Below are positions 1-5,181 of a stretch of DNA of 5,425 nt, in pieces. The stretch spans positions 25,602 through 31,026 of the forward strand of contig DCSN01000149.1 of NCBI GenBank assembly GCA_002325645.1, read 5' to 3'. The stretch is from Pseudanabaena sp. UBA1465 (lineage in GTDB: Bacteria; Cyanobacteriota; Cyanobacteriia; Pseudanabaenales; Pseudanabaenaceae). Position numbers and translations under genes: made by a program. Under the pieces are notes generated by a model, which made no database searches, was not told where the DNA came from, and saw only the letters and a program-made list of their open reading frames with translations. Every line of letters begins with the position of its first letter. Position 1 is the stretch's first letter.

Positions 1-133
1 GATCGCTACAGATTTTAGGTTTTTCTAAAGAAAACCAGATAAACACAAAAAATTCACTCAAACAGGCAAAAAACTTAATATTTTTGACCGCAAAATGATT
101 TAAGATATCCGCACTCAACACAAAAATGCTAGT

Positions 134-160
134 CCCACTGGAGACAGTGGGCTTTCTTTT
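134..160 (+). terminator. Probable intrinsic terminator
   Basis: CCCACTG (134-140) pairs perfectly with CAGTGGG (145-151) around a GAGA tetraloop of the GNRA type. CTTTCTTTT follows immediately (152-160). A stem followed directly by a T-rich tract on the plus strand fits Rho-independent termination of a gene lying upstream of the window. The T-tract is interrupted by a C and the stem is only 7 bp, so strength is uncertain. Confidence 0.6.
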
Positions 161-184
161 ATCATTGCACAAATGTTTGTACGA

Positions 185-204
185 CGCGACAACAAATTGT
201 CGTG
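185..204. repeat. Small hairpin, 8-bp stem
   Basis: Positions 185-192 pair with 197-204 around the loop CAAA. The core CGACAA/TTGTCG is perfect and one G-T wobble lies at 186/203. No T-tract follows. It could be a leader structure or an operator half-site pair. Nothing in the sequence decides its role. Confidence 0.35.
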
Positions 205-271
205 CGAGAAAAATTTACAGAAAATCAACAGCTAACATCTGTATAACTTATATATATCTTTTAGATAACTA

Positions 272-301
272 AATTGTTTGCGGAAATGTGTTCAAACAAT
301 T
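272..301. repeat. 9-bp perfect inverted repeat, 12-nt spacer
   Basis: AATTGTTTG (272-280) is the exact reverse complement of CAAACAATT (293-301), separated by 12 bases. It lies about 155 bp upstream of the start at 455. The size and spacing suit either a dimeric-regulator operator or an RNA hairpin. I do not recognise it as a site for a named regulator. Confidence 0.4.
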
Positions 302-333
302 AAAAGAATGAATAATACTTCTATAGTCATTTT

Positions 334-369
334 CTCAAGGCTATCTGCTCCAAAAGTACAAGCCTTGAG
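334..369. repeat. 9-bp perfect inverted repeat, 18-nt loop
   Basis: CTCAAGGCT (334-342) is the exact reverse complement of AGCCTTGAG (361-369). The 18-base loop spans 343-360. It ends 19 bp before the T-tract array. Four of its nine pairs are G-C, so it would be stable if transcribed. It may be part of a structured leader of the downstream gene, but no T-run follows directly, so it is not a typical terminator. Confidence 0.4.
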
Positions 370-388
370 TACTGCTATTTGATACCTT

Positions 389-438
389 GATATTTTTTTG
401 ATATTTTTTTGATATTTTTTGATATTTTTTGATATTTT
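389..438 (+). repeat. Phased T-tract tandem repeat, 5 units of GATAT(n)
   Basis: Five consecutive units begin with GATA followed by 7, 7, 6, 6 and 4 T residues. Their starts are 389, 400, 411, 421 and 431, giving periods of 11, 11, 10 and 10 bp. A degenerate unit (GATACC) precedes them at 381. The T-tracts therefore recur once per DNA helical turn, the arrangement known to produce intrinsic DNA curvature. The array ends 16 bp before the ATG at 455, so curvature or unit-number change would act on that gene's promoter. Its simple repetitive nature also makes it prone to slippage. Confidence 0.8.
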
Positions 439-445
439 ATAGAAT
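409..445 (+). promoter_or_regulatory. Candidate promoter inside the T-tract array
   Basis: The repeat junctions create TTGATA, a -35-like hexamer. The copy at 409-414 lies 18 bp before TATTTT (433-438). A better -10-like TATAGAAT occurs at 438-445, but its nearest TTGATA (419-424) is only 13 bp away. Either choice would leave a very short leader before the ATG at 455. The array itself makes chance matches easy, so this is a weak call. Confidence 0.25.
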
Positions 446-454
446 GAAACTATC

Positions 455-1783
455 ATGTTCTGGACAGCAGATCGCATTTACTCACAAGGCATAGAACAGA
501 CTCAGCAAAGAATCTATGAATTCTTTCTAGAGGTTGTCCGCCACAAGCAAGCAGACGATGCACTAGATGATTTTAAGCATTTATTTATAGATTTTAGCGC
601 TCACAAAAATTCTGAAATCAAAGAAGCGCTCAATCAGATTTTGATTTCGTATAATGAAAAAGAATTTTTTTATACCTTAAAGCGTTGTTGCTATATTCTG
701 ATTAACAATTGGACTGTCAGTAGCAACCGAGTTTATATTCAAGATTTAATCGATGTTTTTAATCACCCTTCAATTTACAAACAAACTGCATCAATTAAAC
801 TGCGAACTCTCAGGATTTGGTTGCAATCTTTTATTGAAAGCGAGGACTTTAAAGCTTTAAAACTATTTACTCTCCATGCTAGTCCCCTATCTAATCCAGA
901 GCAAAATTGGAGCAATCGCTTTGCATCATATTTACTAACTGCTCAATATACCAATCCCGCAAGTTCTTTAGAGCAGAGACAAGCAGCAAATTTACTCTCT
1001 CAAGAAATGAAGGAGAAATTTAAGTTTGATTTGGCGATGTATACTGCACGCCTAAACCATCATCCATCAAGTCATCATGCGAGTCAGGCTGCTCATAATA
1101 ATCCCACAAGCTTAAGCAGTAATGTTCTCAATCTTGTCACACTGATGCTGACCAAAAATAGCGTGCTTAATTGTCAAGGTCAGTCCGACAAGTTTCTTGC
1201 TAGTATTAAAAATTTATCCTATTACGATTTTAAAGTTAGGTTGTTGGAGTACCTAGATTTTGCGATCGCCGATCCAGAAATATCAGAAACTGTGCAAACA
1301 CAACTCCATGATGGTTTATTTCAGTTAAAGTCAGAACATCATGAATATGTAGTTAATCCTCACTTAATTTTAAAGACGGCTAAATATTTAATCGGTCAAC
1401 TTACGAGTAGTGATCAGGAGAATTTAACAGAATTATTTCATGTTTTATTACATCATACTAACCCTTTAAATTTTGTAGTCATCCTGCTGAAGCTACTATT
1501 AATTCATGAATCTATTCATTGTTATTTAGAGCTAAAAATTGCTTTTGTGATTAAGTATTACAGTAAATATAGTGCGTCAAAATGCAAGTCGATAATAGCA
1601 TTTATCGATATGCTCAATATTTCATTAGCTATTTATACTGGTAAGACTCGCTATAACCTTGTCCGAATGAATCCCTATGACATATCACCTTTAAAGGAAG
1701 AAAGTACTCAATCAGGTTCGCAAGATTTACATATTGCAAAATTTAATGCTAAAGAATATCGCATCTTTTCGCAAATTCGATAG
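455..1783 (+). CDS. Conserved cyanobacterial hypothetical protein, 442 aa, all-helical
   Basis: I cannot assign a function. The 442-residue protein appears soluble and almost wholly alpha-helical, with no signal peptide and no clear membrane span. The stretch at about 337-352 is hydrophobic but short and His-containing. Notable segments are LKRCCYILINNW at 75-86, a histidine-rich low-complexity patch at about 202-214, and a Leu/Ile-rich helical half at about 300-400. The LKRCCYILINNW region resembles conserved hypothetical proteins I recall from other cyanobacteria; this is recall, not a search. The helical layout would suit an alpha-solenoid scaffold, which is inference. ATG 455 is chosen because an in-frame TAG lies at 440-442; there is no Shine-Dalgarno sequence. 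The gene is AT-rich and holds one HIP1 site, at 1262. It stands alone on its strand and converges on the DUF6544 gene, with a strong hairpin between them. Confidence 0.85.
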   Translation: MFWTADRIYSQGIEQTQQRIYEFFLEVVRHKQADDALDDFKHLFIDFSAHKNSEIKEALNQILISYNEKEFFYTLKRCCYILINNWTVSSNRVYIQDLIDVFNHPSIYKQTASIKLRTLRIWLQSFIESEDFKALKLFTLHASPLSNPEQNWSNRFASYLLTAQYTNPASSLEQRQAANLLSQEMKEKFKFDLAMYTARLNHHPSSHHASQAAHNNPTSLSSNVLNLVTLMLTKNSVLNCQGQSDKFLASIKNLSYYDFKVRLLEYLDFAIADPEISETVQTQLHDGLFQLKSEHHEYVVNPHLILKTAKYLIGQLTSSDQENLTELFHVLLHHTNPLNFVVILLKLLLIHESIHCYLELKIAFVIKYYSKYSASKCKSIIAFIDMLNISLAIYTGKTRYNLVRMNPYDISPLKEESTQSGSQDLHIAKFNAKEYRIFSQIR

Positions 1784-1791
1784 CAAGATTT

Positions 1792-1828
1792 ATAGAAATA
1801 GGCGGCGCTTTGCGCTGCCTATTTCTAT
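1792..1828. terminator. Long hairpin between convergent genes, likely bidirectional terminator
   Basis: Positions 1792-1808 pair with 1812-1828 to form a 17-bp stem with one G-T wobble (1804/1816) and a TTT loop. The core is GC-rich (GGCGGCGC / GCGCTGCC) and the arms are AT-rich. It fills the 47-bp gap between two converging stop codons, at 1783 and 1831. No good T-run follows on either strand, so it may act as a roadblock or 3'-end stabiliser more than a classic terminator. It belongs with the similar palindromes at 2606-2648 and 4940-5011. Confidence 0.65.
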
Positions 1829-1830
1829 CG

Positions 1831-2577
1831 TCACTTGAATACTGCATCATCAATGGTGACTCGAAAAAATTCGCCATCTGATTCAAATTTTTCGCTGCCG
1901 TAGTACCAACCAACCCGTAAATGGGTGGGAATGGTGTAGCCACCAAATGTACCAACCTGTTCCGCAATGCCACCAAAATCGTTATTGCGAAATTCGCCGT
2001 CATCTAAGCTTCCCCATCGTTGGAGTTTGACGCTTTGCAATTGACCAATTTGGTTAATTCCAAATGTCATTTCAATGGGATTGTTATAGCTAGTGAAGTT
2101 GGCTTGCAGATGAGATGAATTGTTAGATATCCATGTCACATCGCGATCGCAAAGTACTGACGGTAGCCACATGGATTCTGCTTGCACTCGCCCGATCGCT
2201 GATCGAGTAATGTCTGCCCCCGAAGCCGTTATCATCGGAATTAGCCCAAAGATTTTCCATTGCATCTCGCCCTTGCCATCAATCAGGCGATCGAAACCTT
2301 TAATGGGAATGCCATTCATCTTAACTGTGGCTTGCCAGATCATGCCGCGATCGCGATCAATAACTTGCTCGGCAGTGAAGGGATACCACTTTTTGAGTTT
2401 GATTTCGCCATGCATCTTCAATCTAACGGCTGAGGCTAAAGGGGTATTAGGCGCGATCGCCTGTTCAAGATACAGTTTGGCAGTTGCGGGAAGATTAGCA
2501 ATTTGGCTAGGTTGGAAGGTCTGATCTAGCGATCGCACTGAGTTCCATAATTGATCAAGAGAAATTTGTTGGTTCAT
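1831..2577 (-). CDS. DUF6544 family protein, 248 aa
   Basis: The product matches my recollection of the DUF6544 (formerly DUF6920) pattern. It has an N-terminal LPATAKLYLEQAI at 29-41, then a Trp and PFTAEQ at 64-71, and GMIWQATVKM at 78-87. FDRLIDGKGEM follows at 95-105, GLIPM at 111-115, SGADITRSAIGRVQAE from 119 and W-LP at 137-139. IPTHLRVGWYYGS closes the domain near 216-228. The biochemical role of this family is unknown to me. Many relatives have N-terminal membrane helices, whereas this one has none and looks cytosolic. The start is well supported by the Shine-Dalgarno sequence at 2582-2589. It lies 92 bp downstream of the aldehyde dehydrogenase on the same strand, so co-transcription is possible, though a large hairpin intervenes. 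Four HIP1 octamers fall inside this one gene. Confidence 0.85.
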   Translation of the reverse strand: MNQQISLDQLWNSVRSLDQTFQPSQIANLPATAKLYLEQAIAPNTPLASAVRLKMHGEIKLKKWYPFTAEQVIDRDRGMIWQATVKMNGIPIKGFDRLIDGKGEMQWKIFGLIPMITASGADITRSAIGRVQAESMWLPSVLCDRDVTWISNNSSHLQANFTSYNNPIEMTFGINQIGQLQSVKLQRWGSLDDGEFRNNDFGGIAEQVGTFGGYTIPTHLRVGWYYGSEKFESDGEFFRVTIDDAVFK

Positions 2578-2581
2578 TCGA

Positions 2582-2589
2582 TCTTCCTT
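2582..2589 (-). promoter_or_regulatory. Ribosome binding site for the DUF6544 gene
   Basis: On the minus strand AAGGAAGA ends 4 bases before the ATG at 2577. It is the clearest Shine-Dalgarno match in the window and fixes this start. Confidence 0.65.
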
Positions 2590-2605
2590 TTTTATAAAGA
2601 TTAAG

Positions 2606-2648
2606 AAAGTAATAAATTGCCTCGCGGAGTGGGGTAATTTATTACTTT
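2606..2648. repeat. 20-bp palindrome between the two minus-strand genes
   Basis: Positions 2606-2625 pair with 2629-2648 around a 3-base loop. The outer 13 pairs (AAAGTAATAAATT with its complement) are perfect. The inner GC-rich part (GCCTCGC / GAGTGGGG side) has three G-T wobbles on the plus strand, which become A-C mismatches in a minus-strand transcript. It lies 21 bp after the aldehyde dehydrogenase stop and 28 bp before the DUF6544 start codon. It could terminate or attenuate transcription between them, or mark an RNA processing point. The GC core with AT arms resembles the palindromes at 1792 and 4940. Confidence 0.6.
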
Positions 2649-2669
2649 TTCAGGCATCACCAGCACAAC

Positions 2670-4061
2670 TTAGTTGATAAATTTCTTCAAGGTATCTAAA
2701 TTCATGGTGTAGGGAGGATAGCGCCATTTCAAATCGAAACGGAAAGAATTCTTCAGCACACTCTTGCGGTGCGAGAATGTGTCAAAGGTTGCCTTGCCGT
2801 GATAGCCACCCATACCACTGTCACCGACTCCACCAAAGGGAAGTTCGGGGTTTCCTAGGTGCATGATCGTATCGTTAAAACAGCCGCCACCAAAGGAGAC
2901 TTCTTGAAGAATTTTCTGTTGATTTTGTTTGTTATTAGAAAACAAATACAGTGCGAGGGGTTTTGACTGAGCATTAACAAAGGCGATCGCATCAGAAATT
3001 TGGTCATATTCCAAAATCGGTAAAATTGGTCCAAAAATTTCTTCCTCCATGATTTTGGCACTAGGAGAAACTCCATCAATCAGCGTGGGAGAAATGAAGC
3101 GATCGCTTTTATCGGTATTTCCACCAATCAAAATTTTGCCTTCATCAAGTAAACCCACCAGACGATCAAACTGGCGATCGGTAACAATCCTTCCCAAATC
3201 TGGACTTTGTTGAGGATTGTCACCAAAGAAGGTTTTCACACAGCCGACTAACTTCTCAATTAATACGGGTTTGATCTTCTGTTGAACTAAAAGATAATCA
3301 GGAGCAACGCAGGTCTGTCCAGCATTATAAAATTTACCCCAGATAATCCGCTTAGCAGCAACATCCAAATCACATTCGCCATCGACAATACAGGGGCTTT
3401 TACCGCCAAGTTCTAGAGTTACAGGGGTCAAATGTTTAGCAGCAGCTTCCATGACAATTCTGCCGATCGCCGTTCCGCCTGTGAAGAAAATATGATCAAA
3501 TTTCTCGGCAAGTAAAGCCTGATTAGTTTCAATCCCGCCCTCAATGGCGATGATGAAACTAGGATCGAAATTCTCATTGATGAGCTTAGCGATCGCCGCA
3601 GAAGTATGAGGAGTATGCTCCGATGGTTTGAGAATCGCGCAATTTCCCGCCGCGATCGCCCCGACGAGCGGTTGAATTGTCAGGGCAAAGGGATAATTCC
3701 AAGGAGCAACGATTAGCACCACGCCTAAGGGTTCCGTATAGATATAACTAGAACTCGGAAACAAATTGATCGGAGTTCCCACCTTTTGCGGTTTCATCCA
3801 TTTTTGCAAATGTTTAATCGCATATTTAATTTCCGAAAGAGTAACCAAAACTTCACTGCCATAGGCTTCGATCGCGGGTTTACGCAGATCAGCATGAACT
3901 GCATCCAGAATTAACTGGTCATTCCCTTGAATTAAATCTAAGAGCTTTTTCAGTTGCGCCAAGCGGAAATCATAATTTTTAGTTTTACCAGTAGCAAAAA
4001 AATCGCGTTGTTTAGCGATCGAACTTTGGACATCGATACTACTGCCAGTTATTGCAACCAT
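2670..4061 (-). CDS. Class 3 aldehyde dehydrogenase, NAD(P)+-dependent, 463 aa
   Basis: This enzyme oxidises aldehydes to carboxylic acids with NAD(P)+. All expected residues are present: the oxyanion Asn122 in APWNYP (119-124), KPSE at 145-148 for cofactor binding, FTGG at 193-196, general base Glu217 in LELGGKSP, nucleophile Cys251 in NAGQTCVAPDY, and Glu341 in EEIFGP. Each numbered residue is shifted by 8 from those of rat ALDH3A1 (Asn114, Glu209, Cys243, Glu333), and the length also fits class 3. No signal peptide or C-terminal membrane anchor is seen, so it is probably cytosolic. Cyanobacterial relatives such as Synechocystis Slr0091 are reported to act on apocarotenals and long-chain alkanals, so a similar substrate range is plausible but inferred. 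ATG 4061 lacks a clear Shine-Dalgarno sequence. The gene is divergent from the GIDE-type gene and lies upstream of the DUF6544 gene. Confidence 0.95.
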   Translation of the reverse strand: MVAITGSSIDVQSSIAKQRDFFATGKTKNYDFRLAQLKKLLDLIQGNDQLILDAVHADLRKPAIEAYGSEVLVTLSEIKYAIKHLQKWMKPQKVGTPINLFPSSSYIYTEPLGVVLIVAPWNYPFALTIQPLVGAIAAGNCAILKPSEHTPHTSAAIAKLINENFDPSFIIAIEGGIETNQALLAEKFDHIFFTGGTAIGRIVMEAAAKHLTPVTLELGGKSPCIVDGECDLDVAAKRIIWGKFYNAGQTCVAPDYLLVQQKIKPVLIEKLVGCVKTFFGDNPQQSPDLGRIVTDRQFDRLVGLLDEGKILIGGNTDKSDRFISPTLIDGVSPSAKIMEEEIFGPILPILEYDQISDAIAFVNAQSKPLALYLFSNNKQNQQKILQEVSFGGGCFNDTIMHLGNPELPFGGVGDSGMGGYHGKATFDTFSHRKSVLKNSFRFDLKWRYPPYTMNLDTLKKFIN

Positions 4062-4099
4062 AATTTCGTAAGTTCGGTAAAGTTGAGTTCTAACTAAAG

Positions 4100-4114
4100 G
4101 TTAACTCATGTTAC
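4100..4114. promoter_or_regulatory. Near-palindromic site in the divergent region, NtcA-like
   Basis: The 15 bases read GTAACATGAGTTAAC on the minus strand, so GTA-N8-TAA, one mismatch from the NtcA consensus GTA-N8-TAC. On the plus strand the end of the site is 21 bp upstream of a TATAAC at 4136, close to the 22-23 bp usual for NtcA-activated promoters. One-mismatch matches are common in AT-rich DNA, so this is only a candidate. Confidence 0.25.
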
Positions 4115-4135
4115 TTTTAAGCCATAGCAAAAGCG

Positions 4136-4141
4136 TATAAC
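4136..4141 (+). promoter_or_regulatory. Candidate -10 element of the GIDE-type gene
   Basis: TATAAC is a good -10 match. The best upstream partner, TTACTT at 4111-4116, is 19 bp away and weak. Transcription would begin at about 4148, leaving a leader of roughly 7 bases before ATG 4155. That is consistent with the absence of any Shine-Dalgarno sequence and with near-leaderless translation. Confidence 0.4.
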
Positions 4142-4154
4142 TACTGCATGAACT

Positions 4155-4949
4155 ATGGCTATTTTTGGCGGCCTTCTGATCGTAATCGGCATTATTCTAT
4201 TTTTTGTGCAGAAAAACTACAGCACAAAATTACAAAGTATTCGCTCAGCGACTTCCTCAACAGTTGCCGACTTGCAAAGGATTGCCAGTGAGATTGCTGG
4301 GGAAATTGGGAGTGGCAATTTACGCGAATATGTAAAGGTGCGTGGCATCATCCGCAGCGATGCACCTTTGATTTCAGAATTGAAGCAAGAGCCATGCGTA
4401 CATTATTCGATGCGTGTGGTCAGAGAATATGAGGAGCAGTACACAACTACGGATGACGATGGGCGTAAAACTACCGAAACTCGTCGTGGTTCGGAAAACA
4501 TATCCAGCAATAGCCAATCAATTCCCTTTACCTTACAAGATCCATCGGGCGAGCTATTAGTCAATGCTGATGGCGGCGATATTGATACAATTCAAATCCT
4601 AAACGAGTTTCGGCAAGACAATAATAGTTCCTCGTCGATATCTTTTGGAGGCTTGAATTTGACGGTTACTTCAGGCTTTGGCAATGGTAGACGCACTCTT
4701 GGTTATCGTTACACAGAATCAATTTTGCCCTGCGATCGCGAGGTGTTAGTGATTGGCACGGCGGCGGATGAAGGCGGAAAAGTCACGCTTCGTAAGCCGA
4801 TGCAATCTGACAAAAAGTTTATTATTTCCCTGAAGACTGAAGAAGAACTTGCCAAATCCACGGCAAATGCAGCCCAAGGATTTTTCTATGGCATGATTGC
4901 CTGCTTCGCGATCGGCGCAATTTTAGTAATCATCGGATTAATAAAATAA
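4155..4949 (+). CDS. GIDE/BAM-domain membrane protein ("E3 ubiquitin ligase family"), 264 aa
   Basis: The protein starts directly with a membrane helix (about 2-18) and ends with a second one (about 243-263), with a roughly 220-residue soluble region between. The core resembles the GIDE (BAM, beside-a-membrane) domain of mitochondrial MUL1/MAPL. It has VRGIIRSDAPLISELKQEPCVHY at about 62-84 (a longer stretch, key residues G64 and C81), then a polar Thr/Asp/Glu segment at 91-122. IPFTLQDPSGELLV follows at 123-136, and a family-typical YTESILPCDREVLVIGTA lies at 186-203. No RING finger follows, so ligase activity is not expected despite database names. In eukaryotic MUL1 this region lies in the intermembrane space; here either side of the membrane is possible. 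Start ATG 4155 places the helix at the very N-terminus. The gene is divergent from the aldehyde dehydrogenase, and its stop codon lies inside the palindrome at 4940-5011. Confidence 0.85.
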   Translation: MAIFGGLLIVIGIILFFVQKNYSTKLQSIRSATSSTVADLQRIASEIAGEIGSGNLREYVKVRGIIRSDAPLISELKQEPCVHYSMRVVREYEEQYTTTDDDGRKTTETRRGSENISSNSQSIPFTLQDPSGELLVNADGGDIDTIQILNEFRQDNNSSSSISFGGLNLTVTSGFGNGRRTLGYRYTESILPCDREVLVIGTAADEGGKVTLRKPMQSDKKFIISLKTEEELAKSTANAAQGFFYGMIACFAIGAILVIIGLIK

Positions 4950-5011
4950 AAACCAAATTTTTAGTAGCGCGGCAAAGCCGCGCTACTAAAAATTTGGTTT
5001 TTTATTTTATT
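4940..5011. repeat. Large near-perfect palindrome, likely terminator of the GIDE-type gene
   Basis: Positions 4948-4973 pair with 4977-5002 in 26 uninterrupted base pairs around an AAA loop. After a one-base bulge at 5003 the complementarity continues to 4940/5011. The centre is GC-rich (GCGCGGC / GCCGCGC), flanked by AGTA/TACT and long A/T arms. On the plus strand the right arm ends GGTTTTTTATTTTATT, which would supply the U-tract of a terminator. The left arm contains the stop codon and last two sense codons of the upstream gene. The organisation matches the palindromes at 1792 and 2606, suggesting a dispersed intergenic repeat family. Confidence 0.8.
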
Positions 5012-5027
5012 TGAAAATTAGCTTGCA

Positions 5028-5055
5028 TTGTGTACAGTATCTGATAAGATATAAT
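5028..5055 (+). promoter_or_regulatory. Promoter of tRNA-Ser
   Basis: A perfect TATAAT -10 lies at 5050-5055. A modest -35 (TTGTGT, 5028-5033) sits 16 bp upstream. The predicted start at about 5062 is 7 bases before the mature tRNA, a normal short 5' leader for RNase P removal. This is the best promoter in the window. Confidence 0.7.
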
Positions 5056-5068
5056 TCCTAATAAATTT

Positions 5069-5160
5069 GGAGAGATGGCTGAGTGGACGAAAGCGGCAGA
5101 TTGCTAATCTGTTGTACGGCAGGTAACTCCGTACCGAGGGTTCGAATCCCTCTCTCTCCG
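5069..5160 (+). tRNA. tRNA-Ser(GCU)
   Basis: A complete cloverleaf can be drawn. The acceptor stem GGAGAGA (5069-5075) pairs with TCTCTCC (5153-5159), with discriminator G5160. The D stem is 5078-5080/5092-5094. The anticodon stem is 5096-5100/5108-5112, with loop TTGCTAA and anticodon GCT at 5103-5105, reading AGC and AGU serine codons. A long class II variable arm has a 6-bp stem, GTACGG/CCGTAC (5114-5119/5129-5134). The T stem is 5136-5140/5148-5152 with loop TTCGAAT. The 3' CCA is not encoded and must be added by nucleotidyltransferase. The long variable arm is the serine identity element. Confidence 0.97.
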
Positions 5161-5181
5161 TTCACAAGCCTGTCATAGGAT

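Larger units (their letters stand above)
1..454. other. AT-rich intergenic region with several inverted repeats, no gene
   Basis: No frame here gives a convincing protein. In order, the stretch holds a terminator-like hairpin (134-160), a second hairpin (185-204), two 9-bp inverted repeats (272-301 and 334-369) and phased T-tracts (389-438). The first bases could be the tail of an upstream gene, since frame 1 reads five codons and then TAG at 16-18, but that is too short to judge. A TATAAC at 242-247 followed by TATATA-rich sequence could be a -10 element for a long leader or a small RNA. I cannot show that either exists. Confidence 0.6.

Noticed and set aside
389..438. T-tract array as a CRISPR-like repeat
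   Set aside because: Units are 10-11 bp, contiguous and without spacers, so it is a simple tandem repeat.
292..477. Minus-strand open frame giving a Lys/Ile/Tyr-rich 61-residue peptide
   Set aside because: Its repetitive sequence is simply the reverse reading of the T-tract array, and it overlaps the upstream region and start of the 442-aa gene.
1749..2003. Minus-strand 84-codon open frame across the convergent junction
   Set aside because: It overlaps the hairpin and the DUF6544 gene in another frame and shows no protein-family features.
2120..2524. Plus-strand 134-codon open frame opposite the DUF6544 gene
   Set aside because: It is antisense to a recognisable protein, and its composition looks like reverse reading of coding sequence, including HIP1 palindromes.
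2591..2596. TATAAA on the minus strand as a promoter for the DUF6544 gene
   Set aside because: The transcript would start inside the Shine-Dalgarno sequence at 2582-2589, and no -35 is found at the right distance.
2855..3079. Minus-strand 74-codon open frame within the aldehyde dehydrogenase
   Set aside because: It is an alternate frame of a gene with all catalytic motifs intact, so it is not a frameshift remnant.
4148..4150. Alternative ATG seven bases before the GIDE-type start
   Set aside because: It is out of frame with the clear membrane-helix N-terminus that begins at 4155.
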